64,000 nucleotides of DNA from Actinokineospora alba (GTDB lineage: Bacteria; Actinomycetota; Actinomycetes; Mycobacteriales; Pseudonocardiaceae). The DNA is taken from assembly GCF_004362515.1 (NCBI RefSeq), contig NZ_SNXU01000001.1, positions 62,001 through 126,000 on the forward strand, given 5' to 3'. The position numbers were made by a program, and so were the translations under genes. Shown here piece after piece: positions 35,916 through 44,469 of this stretch. The notes under the pieces are model-generated. The model was given only the letters and a program-made list of their open reading frames with translations, searched no databases and was not told the origin of the DNA. Positions within the stretch are counted from its first letter, which is position 1; every line of letters starts with the position of its first letter.

Positions 35916-36563
35916 TCAGGCCGGGGCGGGCACCGTGACCAGCACCTTGTCGTCGTCGGTCACGACCTCGACCCGGGCGATCCGGGCAAGGTCGAACGAG
36001 GTGCTGCCGGGGATGGTCTCACCAGGCTCGAAGGTGGTCGACCACCAGCCCGCGACCTGCCTGCCGCCGTCGCGGTCGCGCACCACGAGCTTGCACGGCT
36101 TGCCCGCGGGCACGTCGCGCAGTGTGATCCTCACCTCGGTGCCCCACGCGTGGCCGGTCAGCGCCACCTCGGCGCCCACCCCGCTGGCCGTGTCCTTCGC
36201 CGACCAGCTGACCGCCGTCGGCTCGGGCTCGCGCTGGTTCTGCGCCAGGACCGCCGTGCCCGCACCCAGGGCGACCACGATGACCACGGCCGCGGCGAGC
36301 GGCCACTGCCGCCTAGGACCGCGCTTGCGGCGGAGCGGGATCGGCTCGGCGAGCGGCACCGGCTCGGGTTCGGGCAGGTCGGGCTGGTCCTCGTAGTCCT
36401 CGGGGGTGATCCGGTGCAGCAGACCCGGCAGCGGCGCCATGCGCAGCAGTTCGGCCTTGCAGGAGGCGCAGCCCGCGAGGTGCGCCTCGAACTCGGCCCG
36501 GTCGGCCGGGTCGAGGGCGCCGAGGACGTAGGCGCCGACGGAGGTCAGCAGCATGCAGCTCAC
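35916..36563 (-). CDS. Zinc-finger anti-sigma factor
   Basis: 215 aa. Residues 1-50 form an anti-sigma domain with HLAGCASC (H-x3-C-x2-C), the ZAS/zf-HC2 metal site. One membrane helix lies near residues 88-108 (WPLAAAVVIVVALGAG). The outside domain of about 100 residues ends VVTDDDKVLVTVPAPA and resembles the sensor domain of the SigL/SigK anti-sigma type. The GTG start overlaps the sigma stop as GTGA. It presumably holds the sigma factor inactive until a redox or envelope signal. Confidence 0.9.
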   Translation of the reverse strand: MSCMLLTSVGAYVLGALDPADRAEFEAHLAGCASCKAELLRMAPLPGLLHRITPEDYEDQPDLPEPEPVPLAEPIPLRRKRGPRRQWPLAAAVVIVVALGAGTAVLAQNQREPEPTAVSWSAKDTASGVGAEVALTGHAWGTEVRITLRDVPAGKPCKLVVRDRDGGRQVAGWWSTTFEPGETIPGSTSFDLARIARVEVVTDDDKVLVTVPAPA

Positions 36564-37075
36564 GGCTCGGTCACCCCTCGTTCCTCCAGGGCATCGCGCA
36601 GGGCCCGCAGCGCGTAGAACGTGCGGGACTTGACGGTGCCTGCCGGGATGCCGAGGACCTTGGCGGCCTCGGCGACGGTCCGCCTGCGGTAGAACAGCTG
36701 GCCGATGACCTCACGGTGGTCCTTCGACAGGGCACGCATGGCCTCGGCGACCTGCCAGCCTTGCAGGACCTGCTCGAAGTCGTCGGTCGGGCGGGCCCAG
36801 TCGGTCTCGATGGGCACCTCCGCGACCCGGGCGCTCTGCTTGCGGTAGCCGGAGATCACCAGGTTCTTCGCCACGGTGTAGAGCCACGGGCCCGCGTGGT
36901 CGACCTGGAGCCGGTCCGCGTGGCGCCAGGCGCGCAGCAGGGTCTCCTGGACGATGTCCTCGGCCCGCTGGTGGTCGTTGCCGACCGCGCGCAGGACGTA
37001 GCTGTGCAACGGCCGCCGGTAGCGGTCGTACAGCTCGCGGACGAGGTGCTCGTCCTGTCCCGGGTCGTCACCCAC
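36560..37075 (-). CDS. ECF RNA polymerase sigma factor
   Basis: 171 aa, sigma-70 regions 2 and 4 only. Region 2 includes AEDIVQETLLRAWRH and WLYTVAKNLVISGYRK. Region 4 includes AEAAKVLGIPAGTVKSRTFY (helix-turn-helix). The GTG start is at 37073-37075. It is coupled to the following anti-sigma gene, the SigL-RslA-like layout. The promoter targets are not predictable from this window; autoregulation is common for such pairs. Confidence 0.93.
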   Translation of the reverse strand: MGDDPGQDEHLVRELYDRYRRPLHSYVLRAVGNDHQRAEDIVQETLLRAWRHADRLQVDHAGPWLYTVAKNLVISGYRKQSARVAEVPIETDWARPTDDFEQVLQGWQVAEAMRALSKDHREVIGQLFYRRRTVAEAAKVLGIPAGTVKSRTFYALRALRDALEERGVTEP

Positions 37076-37114
37076 CTAAGTGCCTACGCGTGCGGTTCGG
37101 GATCGGTTCACCGG

Positions 37115-37411
37115 TCACCGTTCGACGAACCCCTCGATCGTCCCCTTCGCCGGTCCCCACTGCTCGACCACGGCGTCGACGCTGCCAGGGGCCTGGCCGG
37201 ACTGCAGTGCCTGGAGAAGTCGGTCGCACTCGTCGCGCGCGCCTTCGGCCACGACCTCGACCCGGCCGTCGGCGGTGTTGCGGGCCCACCCCGACAACCC
37301 GAGTTCGAGCGCGCGGCTGCGGGTCCACCACCGGAAACCGACGCCCTGGACACGGCCGCGCACCCACGCGGTCAAACGGACGGGATCAGCACGGTTCTCA
37401 GGCTGTGACAC
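37115..37411 (-). CDS. acyP: Acylphosphatase
   Basis: 98 aa when started at the GTG 37409-37411 (VSQPENRADPVRLTAWVRG), which has AGGA about 7 nt upstream; a GTG at 37444 would add 11 residues. The active-site loop GRVQGVGFRWWTR supplies the phosphate-binding arginine, and GWARNTADGRVEV the catalytic asparagine. It hydrolyses acyl phosphates such as 1,3-bisphosphoglycerate or carbamoyl phosphate. It is 39 bp upstream of the sigma gene on the same strand. Confidence 0.92.
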   Translation of the reverse strand: MSQPENRADPVRLTAWVRGRVQGVGFRWWTRSRALELGLSGWARNTADGRVEVVAEGARDECDRLLQALQSGQAPGSVDAVVEQWGPAKGTIEGFVER

Positions 37412-37556
37412 ACCGTCATCCTGCCGCACGGACCGGCCATTCACCGAGAGTGAGAAAACATACGCACGGGTAGTAGGCCTTGCCCGAGATGGTATTTTTT
37501 CGCGCCGTCACGGCCGACGAACCGGCTCGCTCGCGAGTCAGGGAGAGTGGACCTGC

Positions 37557-38030
37557 ATGTCCGAGTCAGCAGACCGGGTCGAAGTGTCACCAGTGGACGA
37601 CGAAACGCCAGGTCTCCGCCGCGCGCCCTACGCGATCCTGGGTGTGTCGGGCGTCGTCGTGGCGACCGTTTTCGCCGCGGTCGCGGCCTTCGCCTCCAAC
37701 GAGAGCGACGACGCGGGCCCGATCGCGCCCGCCGCGCCCGTGACGGCCACTTCCGTCAGGCCCACGACGACCAGCTCCGTGTCCATGACGTCCTCGGAGG
37801 TGCCGTCGTCGACGACGGAGAGCACCACCACGACGACCGAGTCGACCACCTCGAGCACGACGACAACCACGACGAAGCGCGGGACCAGGCCGACCACCAC
37901 CACTACGACGCCGCCGCGTCCGGTGACCACGACGCCACCGACGACACCGCCGAAGACGACGCCACCGACCACACCGCCTACGACGCCACCCACCACGCCG
38001 CCAACCACAACGGAGCCAACAACTCCGTAA
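37557..38030 (+). CDS. Single-pass membrane protein with Thr/Pro-rich external stalk
   Basis: 157 aa, starting MSESADRVEVSPVDDETPGL at 37557. One membrane helix spans about residues 24-46 (YAILGVSGVVVATVFAAVAA). The rest is a low-complexity stalk of Ser, Thr and Pro, ending in a TTPPTTPP-type repeat. The topology is N-in, C-out, and the stalk is probably O-mannosylated in actinomycetes. It lies 57 bp before the CAP-domain gene with the same orientation and similar Thr/Pro content, so both may act at the cell surface. No catalytic domain. Confidence 0.72.
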   Translation: MSESADRVEVSPVDDETPGLRRAPYAILGVSGVVVATVFAAVAAFASNESDDAGPIAPAAPVTATSVRPTTTSSVSMTSSEVPSSTTESTTTTTESTTSSTTTTTTKRGTRPTTTTTTPPRPVTTTPPTTPPKTTPPTTPPTTPPTTPPTTTEPTTP

Positions 38031-38086
38031 CAGAGAGTTTCGGAGTATTCACGTAGATCCACTCTTTGGTGGTACCTTCCGCGACC

Positions 38087-38854
38087 GTGACACACCGTCG
38101 TGGGCGTAGTGGACTAGTGCAGGCCGTTCTTGTCGCGCTCGCGGTCGGCGCGGGCACTGCCGGAGTCGTCACCCTTCTGGGGAGTTCGTCCAAGATCAAC
38201 GAGAAACCCAGTCGGATCTCCCTGGACGTCCCCGCGACCTCGACGCCGTTCGATCCCACTCGACCGACGATGTCGGCGCCGCCGTCGGCGTCGGCGAGCG
38301 TGACCGGTATCTCCGCGCCACCGCCGTCCTCGGCCGTGGGCAGCATCGTCCCCTCGACCTCGGCAGGCGCGACACCGGGACAGCCCGACCCCGGCGGGCC
38401 CGGACCGGGCCAGCCGACCGGCGGCCCCGGCCCCACGACGACCCGCCCTCCGGTCACGACGACGGCGGCGCCCCCGCCGGTGGACAGCACCGTCGCGCCG
38501 AAGGTGCTCAACATCGTGAACAACTGGCGCCTGCAGTTCGGCTGCGCGCCGATCTCCCTGGACAGCAGGCTGAACCGCGCCTCGCAGAACCACAGCGCCG
38601 ACATGGCCGCGAACAACTACTACTCGCACACCAGCCAGGACGGCCGCAGCTACATGGACCGCGCCTACGAACAGGGCTACTGGATGCCGGGCGGCGAGAA
38701 CCTGGCCCGCGGCCCCCGCACCGCTGAGGAAGTCATGAACGCGTGGATGAACTCCTCCAGCAACCGCGCCAACATCCTCAACTGCAACCTGCGCACGATG
38801 GGTGTTGGCCTGGCGGGACCGGGCTACTACTGGACCCAGATGTTCGGCTACTGA
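38087..38854 (+). CDS. Exported CAP/SCP-domain (YkwD-like) protein
   Basis: 255 aa from the GTG at 38087; upstream in-frame TTG (38066) and GTG (38069) starts cannot be excluded. VTHRRGRSGLVQAVLVALAV is a signal peptide or anchor. A Pro/Ser/Thr/Gly-rich linker spans about residues 40-140. The C-terminal CAP domain has LNIVNNWRLQFGCAPISL, NHSADMAANNYYSHTSQDG (first metal-site histidine and the YYSH motif), GENLARG and a final GPGYYWTQMFGY. Bacterial CAP proteins of this kind are envelope proteins with an unclear role. Cysteines at FGC and LNC could form a disulfide. Confidence 0.85.
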   Translation: MTHRRGRSGLVQAVLVALAVGAGTAGVVTLLGSSSKINEKPSRISLDVPATSTPFDPTRPTMSAPPSASASVTGISAPPPSSAVGSIVPSTSAGATPGQPDPGGPGPGQPTGGPGPTTTRPPVTTTAAPPPVDSTVAPKVLNIVNNWRLQFGCAPISLDSRLNRASQNHSADMAANNYYSHTSQDGRSYMDRAYEQGYWMPGGENLARGPRTAEEVMNAWMNSSSNRANILNCNLRTMGVGLAGPGYYWTQMFGY

Positions 38855-39021
38855 GTGGAAGCAATACCCCAGATCGGTTCTACCGTTGCTTCGAACACTC
38901 ACGGCAGGCGCGGACGGCGGATTCCGAAGCGCTGCTCACTCGGGACGCCCGGCGATATCGGACTATTTCCCACCGTGGAGCTCGTATCACCGAGCTAACA
39001 ACCGGCGTACCTAGCCAAACA

Positions 39022-39058
39022 AAGGTGGGAGCGGGCCCCCGATGCCCGCTCCCACCTT
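39022..39058. terminator. Hairpin terminator between CAP-domain and HAAS genes
   Basis: A 14-bp perfect stem (39022-39035 and 39045-39058, AAGGTGGGAGCGGG against its complement) with a 9-nt loop. It lies between two convergent genes and probably serves both. The 168 bp before it, after the CAP stop, show no gene. Confidence 0.85.
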
Positions 39059-39077
39059 CACTCCCGCACCCCGAGGC

Positions 39078-40232
39078 TCAGCCCGTCGGCGGGACGGCCG
39101 GTGTCGTGACCGGCGCCTTCGCCGGCGTGGACGGGCCCGTCGACGGCGGCACTGAAGTCGCCGTGGTCGACGGTGGTGCGGTCACCGTGGCCGAAGTCGA
39201 CGGAATCATCGACGCGGACGGGGGCAGCGGCACGAACGGGAGGCCGGTCCGCTCGTCGCAAATGCCGTTGGTGTAGACGATTCGCGGCAGTGGGAAACGG
39301 TTCCGGTTGTCCGTGTGCTCACCACACGAGGGGTGGTAGACCGTGATCGGCCTGCCGTCCTCGTCGTAGAGGTAGAACTCCTCGATGGCCTTGCCGTCGG
39401 CGCCTACCGCGTACACATTGGACAGTGGGCTGCCGTTGTAATACAGGCCATTGCCCGAGTAGCCGCCGTAGTATGTCGGGCCACCGCTGCCGTTGTTCGA
39501 CGCGGCCGCCACCGCCAGCGCGATGCCGCAGCCGACGACGAAAGCGTTGCCGGGCACCGTGACCGCCAGCAGCCGCCGGTCGGTCTTGACCCGGCCCGCC
39601 GTCCACAGCAGCACACCCGCCGCGACCAGGATCGCGACCGCGAAGACTGGTGCGCGGCTGATCACGGCGAGGAAAGCCAGTGCCAGCACCACGAACCGCA
39701 GGACCGTCCACGCGGGACGCAGCGAACGCAGGTACTCCACCGCCGCCGGCTGCAGCAGGTTCATTCCCGTCCGGACCGACCAGCGGTACTCCCGCAGCTC
39801 CTCGATGTCCGAGCGGCGGACGCGGCCGGTGAAGATGAGCCACGCCGCGGCCGCGAACAGCGGCAGGAACAGGAGCACCGCGACCAACGGGCTCTCCGAG
39901 CGTTCTCCGACCCCGGCGATGCCGACGATCAGGGCGACCAGCGTCGTGATCGCCAGCGCCCACAGGGCGAACCGGCCCGCGAGCTTGCGCGGAACCACCG
40001 GCACGGTCCGGCTCGGCGGCGGCGGGTAGCCACCCGTCGCACGCAGCTCGGCCGCGTAGTCCTCCGGTGTGCCAAGGCGTTCGACGGGCGAACCGTCCTC
40101 GCCGAAGACCTCGGTGACGTGCGGCTCGACGTCCTCCATCAGCTCGGTCAACTCGTCGGCGGGGAGGTCGGCCAGCGCCTTCCGCACCCGGGCGAGGTAC
40201 TCGTCGAGCTCCAGGCGAGTGTCGCTGTTCAC
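39078..40232 (-). CDS. HAAS-domain membrane protein
   Basis: 384 aa. The N-terminal ~70 residues (EYLARVRKALADLPADELTE and LGTPEDYAAELRA) match the HAAS signalling domain, which usually pairs with PadR regulators. About five or six membrane helices follow (residues 84-245), then an external region with two cysteines (PSCGEHTDN and NGICDERTG) and a Pro/Ser/Thr-rich end. The GTG start overlaps the PadR stop as GTGA. It may help the regulator sense a membrane signal; the external cysteines could form a disulfide. Confidence 0.82.
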   Translation of the reverse strand: MNSDTRLELDEYLARVRKALADLPADELTELMEDVEPHVTEVFGEDGSPVERLGTPEDYAAELRATGGYPPPPSRTVPVVPRKLAGRFALWALAITTLVALIVGIAGVGERSESPLVAVLLFLPLFAAAAWLIFTGRVRRSDIEELREYRWSVRTGMNLLQPAAVEYLRSLRPAWTVLRFVVLALAFLAVISRAPVFAVAILVAAGVLLWTAGRVKTDRRLLAVTVPGNAFVVGCGIALAVAAASNNGSGGPTYYGGYSGNGLYYNGSPLSNVYAVGADGKAIEEFYLYDEDGRPITVYHPSCGEHTDNRNRFPLPRIVYTNGICDERTGLPFVPLPPSASMIPSTSATVTAPPSTTATSVPPSTGPSTPAKAPVTTPAVPPTG

Positions 40233-40558
40233 GCCGCCTTCCCCTTTCGCAGAATCCCGTCCAACGTCTCGGCGAACGCCCGCCAGGCTTGCTCGGTCTC
40301 GACCAGCCGGGCCCGGCCCAAGTCGTTGAGCCCGTAGTACTTGCGGTGCGGCCCCTCGTCGCTCGGCACCACATAGGAACTGAGGTACCCCGCCTTGTAC
40401 AGCCGCCGCAGCGTTCCGTAGACCGAAGCGTCCCCGACTTCCTCGATGCCGCCGCCCCGCAGTCGTCTGAGAACGTCGTAGCCGTAGCCGTCCTCATCCC
40501 GCAGCACGGCGAGCACCGCGAGGTCCAGCACTCCCTTGAGCAGCTGGCTCGTATCCAT
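40229..40558 (-). CDS. PadR-family transcriptional regulator
   Basis: 109 aa, starting MDTSQLLKGVLDLAVLAVL at 40556-40558. The winged helix contains YGYDVLRRLRGGG, DASVYGTLRRLYKAGYLSSY and HRKYYGLNDLGRARL, all standard for PadR. The C-terminal helix (about residues 85-109) is for dimerisation. It is followed by the HAAS gene, a known pairing. A near-perfect 19-bp palindrome 31 bp upstream is probably its own operator and may also control the divergent VOC gene. Confidence 0.94.
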   Translation of the reverse strand: MDTSQLLKGVLDLAVLAVLRDEDGYGYDVLRRLRGGGIEEVGDASVYGTLRRLYKAGYLSSYVVPSDEGPHRKYYGLNDLGRARLVETEQAWRAFAETLDGILRKGKAA

Positions 40559-40588
40559 GCACCCTCCCCGGTATCGCGCTAAGAGCAC

Positions 40589-40607
40589 TATTGCGCATTA
40601 CGCAGTA
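40589..40607. promoter_or_regulatory. Palindromic operator candidate for the PadR regulator
   Basis: A 19-bp near-palindrome, TATTGCGCATTACGCAGTA. The half-sites TAYTGCGYA differ from each other at only two positions around a single central base. It sits between the divergent PadR and VOC genes, 31 bp from the PadR ATG and 71 bp from the VOC ATG. Assignment to PadR rests on position and symmetry. Confidence 0.6.
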
Positions 40608-40677
40608 CCGCGCAAGGTGGAAACTGGTGACAGCAACGTTCTACGGTGGTAGGGAGCACTCAAGGGAGAGGAAAGCC

Positions 40678-41061
40678 ATGCCGATCCAGCTCAACCACAC
40701 CATCGTGGCGGCCCGCGACAAGGCCGCCTCTGCCCAGTTCATGTCGGAGATCCTGGGACTGCCGAAGCCGTTTGCGTTCGGCCCGTTCCTTTGTGTCCAG
40801 ACCGACAACGACGTCACGCTCGATTTCATCGACAGCGCCGAGGTGATCGCCACCCAGCACTACGCCTTCCTGGTGAGCGAGGACGAGTTCGACGTGATCT
40901 TCGATCGGATCAAGGACCGGAACCTGACCTACTGGGCCGACCCGCACCACCGACAGATCGGGGAGATCAACACCAACGACGGCGGCCGGGGCGTCTACTT
41001 CGACGACCCGGATGGGCACGCGCTGGAGATCCTCACCCGGCCGTACGGCAGCGGGTCATGA
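40678..41061 (+). CDS. VOC-family (glyoxalase/bleomycin resistance) protein
   Basis: 127 aa, beginning MPIQLNHTIVAARDKAASAQ. Two beta-alpha-beta-beta-beta modules give the VOC fold. Possible metal ligands are H7 (LNHTIV), H61 (TQHYAF) and E118 (HALEILTR), in the usual positions. The GVYFDDPDGHALEILT end is typical. Substrate unknown. GGGAGAGG lies about 6-10 nt before the ATG. It overlaps mutM by 6 bp at the 3' end and is divergent from PadR. Confidence 0.88.
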   Translation: MPIQLNHTIVAARDKAASAQFMSEILGLPKPFAFGPFLCVQTDNDVTLDFIDSAEVIATQHYAFLVSEDEFDVIFDRIKDRNLTYWADPHHRQIGEINTNDGGRGVYFDDPDGHALEILTRPYGSGS

Positions 41062-41907
41062 GCGGCGCTGGCAGCGCGGGCAGGAGAACGACGAGCGGTT
41101 CATGAACGGCTCGCGGCGGATCGGGCTGCCACAGCGGGGGCACGGCAGCCCCTCCTGCCCGTAGGCGGCCAGCGACCGGTCGAAGTAGCCGGACTGGCCG
41201 TTCACGTTGACGTACAAGGCGTCGAAGGACGTGCCGCCCGCGACGAGCGCCTCGGCCATCACGTCGGTGGCGGCGCCGATCAGCTCACGGGCTTTCGCCG
41301 CGGACAGCCGCTCCGTGGGCCGCGCCCAGTGCACGCGGGCGCGCCAGAGGGCTTCGTCGGCGTAGATGTTGCCGATGCCGGACACCACGGTCTGGTCCAG
41401 CAAAGCCCGCTTGACCTCGGTGCGCTTGGCGCGCAGCGCACGGACGGCGGCGTCGAGGTCGAACGCGGGGTCCATCGGGTCGCGGGCGATGTGCGCGACG
41501 GGCTCGGGCAGCGTGTCGCCGTCGACGACGACGGTGTCCTCGACGGACAGGCCACCGAAGGTGCGCTGGTCGACGAACCGCAGTTCCGGGCCGTCGTCGG
41601 CGAAGCGGACGCGGACCCGCAGGTGCTTCTCGTCGGGCGCCTCAGCGGACTGGACGAGCATCTGGCCGCTCATGCCGAGATGGGCCAGGACCGCCTCGCC
41701 TGAGCTCAGCTCGACCCACAGGTACTTGCCGCGGCGGCGCGCGGCGTCCAGGGAATGCCCCACGAGCCGGGACGCGAAGTCGATCGCGCCCGGGACGTGG
41801 CGGCGGATGGCACGGGGGTGCAGGACGTCGACCGAGGCGATCGTGCGACCGGTGACGTGGCGTTCCAGACCCCGGCGGACGACCTCGACCTCAGGCAGCT
41901 CGGGCAC
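41056..41907 (-). CDS. mutM: Formamidopyrimidine-DNA glycosylase
   Basis: 283 aa. The start PELPEVEVVRRGLE gives the catalytic N-terminal proline and E2 once the initiator is removed. RRRGKYLWVEL supplies the lysine loop, followed by LGMSGQMLVQ, SGIGNIYADEALW and a C-terminal zinc finger CPRCGSPIRR...CPRCQ. It removes 8-oxoguanine and ring-opened purines from DNA. The GTG start directly follows the rnc stop with no gap, as in many actinobacteria. Confidence 0.96.
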   Translation of the reverse strand: MPELPEVEVVRRGLERHVTGRTIASVDVLHPRAIRRHVPGAIDFASRLVGHSLDAARRRGKYLWVELSSGEAVLAHLGMSGQMLVQSAEAPDEKHLRVRVRFADDGPELRFVDQRTFGGLSVEDTVVVDGDTLPEPVAHIARDPMDPAFDLDAAVRALRAKRTEVKRALLDQTVVSGIGNIYADEALWRARVHWARPTERLSAAKARELIGAATDVMAEALVAGGTSFDALYVNVNGQSGYFDRSLAAYGQEGLPCPRCGSPIRREPFMNRSSFSCPRCQRRS

Positions 41908-42651
41908 TCAGGACTCGTCGGACCGCTTGGCGTCGATCGACTCGGAAAGCTCGCGCCACGCCGCTTCCGCGGCCTTCTGCTCGGCTTCCTTCTTGGTCCG
42001 TCCGTCACCGTTGCCATAGCCCTGGCCGTTGACGACGACGATGGCCGTGAACTCCTTGCGGTGGTCCGGGCCTTCCTCGCGCACCCGGTACTCCGGCACG
42101 CCGAGGCCCGCGGACGCGGTGAGTTCCTGCAGGCTCGTCTTCCAGTCCAGCCCGGCTCCGCGAAGCGGCGCTTCGATGAGCAGCGGGTCGAACAGGCGGT
42201 GCACGACCTGGCGGGCCGTGTCGATGCCGTGCTGCAGGTAGACCGCGCCGATCACGGCTTCCATGCCGTCGGCGAGGATGCTCGCCTTGTCGCGGCCGCC
42301 GGTCAGCTCCTCACCCTTGCCGAGGAGCAGGTGCGCGCCGAGTCCGCCGTCGCCCAGACCGCGGGCGACACCGGCGAGGGCGTGCATGTTGACCACGCTG
42401 GCCCGCAGCTTCGCGAGCTGCCCCTCGGGCAGGTCGGGGTGGCGGCGGTAGAGGTGGTCGGTGACGACGAGGCCGAGGACCGCGTCGCCGAGGAACTCCA
42501 GGCGCTCGTTCGGCGGCAGGCCGCCGTTCTCGTACGCATACGAGCGGTGCGTCAGCGAGAGCACGAGCAGCTCGGCGTCCAAGTGGACGCCGAGCGCGTC
42601 GAGCAGCGTTGACGGGTCCGCTGTCGGACCTCGAGACGCCTTAGCCCCCAT
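41908..42651 (-). CDS. rnc: Ribonuclease III
   Basis: 247 aa. The RNase III domain has ERLEFLGDAVLGLVV (signature with catalytic acidic residues) and DGMEAVIGAVYLQHG. The double-stranded RNA-binding domain (about residues 165-235) contains YRVREEGPDHRKEFTAIVVV and GRTKKEAEQKAAEAAW. It processes rRNA precursors and structured mRNAs. ATG at 42649-42651. It is 15 bp after rpmF and abuts mutM. Confidence 0.97.
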   Translation of the reverse strand: MGAKASRGPTADPSTLLDALGVHLDAELLVLSLTHRSYAYENGGLPPNERLEFLGDAVLGLVVTDHLYRRHPDLPEGQLAKLRASVVNMHALAGVARGLGDGGLGAHLLLGKGEELTGGRDKASILADGMEAVIGAVYLQHGIDTARQVVHRLFDPLLIEAPLRGAGLDWKTSLQELTASAGLGVPEYRVREEGPDHRKEFTAIVVVNGQGYGNGDGRTKKEAEQKAAEAAWRELSESIDAKRSDES

Positions 42652-42666
42652 GGCGTGAACCTACGG

Positions 42667-42849
42667 TCACGCGGGCTGAACGACCTGGCGACCGTCGTAC
42701 TGGCCGCAGGTCGGGCAGGCGATGTGCTGCGGCTTCGGGGCCCGGCAAGCCTTGTTCGAGCAGTTCACCAGGTGCACCGCAGTGGTCTTCCACTGCGACC
42801 GGCGCGAGCGGGTGTTCGAACGCGACATCTTCCGCTTGGGGACGGCCAC
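42667..42849 (-). CDS. rpmF: 50S ribosomal protein bL32
   Basis: 60 aa from the GTG at 42847-42849: VAVPKRKMSRSNTRSRRSQW. The zinc-ribbon cysteines are kept as C-x4-C and CPTCG, so this is the zinc-binding (C+) form. A longer frame to 42870 exists but the family start is VAVPKRK. It lies between the DUF177 gene and rnc, the standard order. Confidence 0.96.
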   Translation of the reverse strand: MAVPKRKMSRSNTRSRRSQWKTTAVHLVNCSNKACRAPKPQHIACPTCGQYDGRQVVQPA

Positions 42850-42920
42850 GACTGAATCTCCTCTGAGCAAGCTGTGTGAGCAGGACGGACAGTTACAACG
42901 ACGCTACAGACTGTGTTGTC

Positions 42921-43511
42921 TCAGCCATCATCCTGTTGGAACCGCTCTTGGAGCGCGGCCCATCGAGGATCAATGGTCTCATGCCTATGATTCGGGCCGA
43001 GTTCGGCCCACTTGCCACCACACTCCGTGCACAGCCCGGCACAGTCCGGGCTGCACAGCGGCACGTGCGGCAGTGCCAGGACGACCGCGTCGCGGACGAC
43101 TGGCTCAAGATCGATGAGGTCGTCGACGAGGCGGCTGACCTCGTCTTCGTCGGTCGTCTCGACCGTCGCGCTCAGCGGGTAGGCGAAGAGCTCGGTGATG
43201 TCGACCTCGACCTCGTCGGTGATCGGGTCGAGACACCGGGAGCACTCCCCCGCGAGCGGCGCGGCGGCGACCCCGGAGACCAGGACACCCTCCACGACGG
43301 ACTCCAGCAGGACGTCGAGATCGACATCGGCGCCCGCGGGCACGGCGATGACGCCTTCGAGCCCGATGGCGTAGTCGGCCTGGGCGGTGCGGTGGACCGG
43401 TCGCGAGGATCCGGGTCGCCTTCCCAGCTCACGGGTGTCGATGACCCACGGGCTGGTCAGGACCGGACGGGCCGGGCCTTTGCGCTTCTCGGACATGGTG
43501 GACTCGGTCAC
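42921..43511 (-). CDS. DUF177/YceD-family protein
   Basis: 196 aa. The family block LAGECSRCLDPITDEVEVDI and the C-terminal LCSPDCAGLCTECGGKW are clear; the cysteines may bind zinc. YceD-like proteins lie before rpmF across bacteria and are linked to 23S rRNA accumulation. The start is a GTG at 43511 (MTESTMSEKRK) or the ATG five codons later at 43496. It is 71 bp upstream of rpmF. Confidence 0.92.
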   Translation of the reverse strand: MTESTMSEKRKGPARPVLTSPWVIDTRELGRRPGSSRPVHRTAQADYAIGLEGVIAVPAGADVDLDVLLESVVEGVLVSGVAAAPLAGECSRCLDPITDEVEVDITELFAYPLSATVETTDEDEVSRLVDDLIDLEPVVRDAVVLALPHVPLCSPDCAGLCTECGGKWAELGPNHRHETIDPRWAALQERFQQDDG

Positions 43512-43602
43512 GCCTTCGTGGATTGGTGGGGCCGACGCGGATGTCCGCGCGGCCAGCTAGAACAGGGTACGTGAGGCGTGGTCAAACGGGAAATCAGCTC
43601 GG

Positions 43603-44325
43603 TCAGCCGTGGTAGTCGAAGGGGACGGCTCCCGCGGGGACGCCGTTCATGGCGCCGCGCAGGTGGGTGCGGCCCTTGCCGACGGTGCGCAGGGTGTGGC
43701 TGAGCAGGTCTTCGAACTCGGCCAGCTTGGTGTCGACGTAGTCGTCGCACTCGGCGCGCTTGCGGGCGGCCTCGTCGGCAGTGGCGTCGAGGATGCGGGC
43801 GGACTCGGCGTGGGCGGCCTGCACGACCTCGGTCTGCGAGACCAGCCTGGCCTGCTCGAAGCGGCCTTCCTCGACCGCGCGCTCGTAGGACTCGCGGCCC
43901 GCCTGCAGCATCCGGTCGGCCTCGGACTGGGAGCGGCCGACCAGGCTCTCGTACTCGGCGCGGCCCGCGGCGACGGTGCGGTCGGCCTCGTCCTGGGCCT
44001 CGGCGACGAGGCGGTCGGCGTGCGCGGTGGCGTCGGCGATGAGGCGCTCGGCCTGGGCGCGGGCGTCGGCGACGAGCTGTTCGGCTTCGAGGGCCACCTT
44101 GGAGCGGGTCTGCTCGGCCTGGTGTTCGGCGCCGCCGATGATCTCGTCCTTGCGGTCGAGCACGTCCTGGGCGTCGTCGATCTCGGCGGGCAGCGCGTCG
44201 CGCACCTCGTCGAGCAGTTCGAGGACGTCGCCGCGGGGCACCACGCAGCCCGACGTCATCGGCACGCCCCGGGCTTCCTCCAGGATCGTGACCAGTTCGT
44301 CGATCGCCTCGAAGACCTTGTACAC
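43603..44325 (-). CDS. sepIVA: DivIVA-like septation protein SepIVA
   Basis: 240 aa. It starts MYKVFEAIDELVTILEEARG, is mostly coiled coil rich in Ala, Glu and Arg (about residues 55-205), and ends GAMNGVPAGAVPFDYHG. Position next to DUF177-rpmF-rnc matches Rv2927c/MSMEG_2416 (SepIVA), which acts in late division and envelope growth in mycobacteria. The family assignment rests on gene order and the N-terminal motif. The gap to DUF177 is 91 bp. Confidence 0.82.
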   Translation of the reverse strand: MYKVFEAIDELVTILEEARGVPMTSGCVVPRGDVLELLDEVRDALPAEIDDAQDVLDRKDEIIGGAEHQAEQTRSKVALEAEQLVADARAQAERLIADATAHADRLVAEAQDEADRTVAAGRAEYESLVGRSQSEADRMLQAGRESYERAVEEGRFEQARLVSQTEVVQAAHAESARILDATADEAARKRAECDDYVDTKLAEFEDLLSHTLRTVGKGRTHLRGAMNGVPAGAVPFDYHG

Positions 44326-44469
44326 AGCTCCTCCTCCACCTCCACGCGCGGGACGTGACGGCTCCCCGTTCGATTCTGCCCGCTTACCGGGCTTCGCACG
44401 TGGAGATCGAGTGGGCGTGTTCCTTTGTGACGGTGTGGGGGCTTGTGATGATCCGCACCGTCGCGCTTT

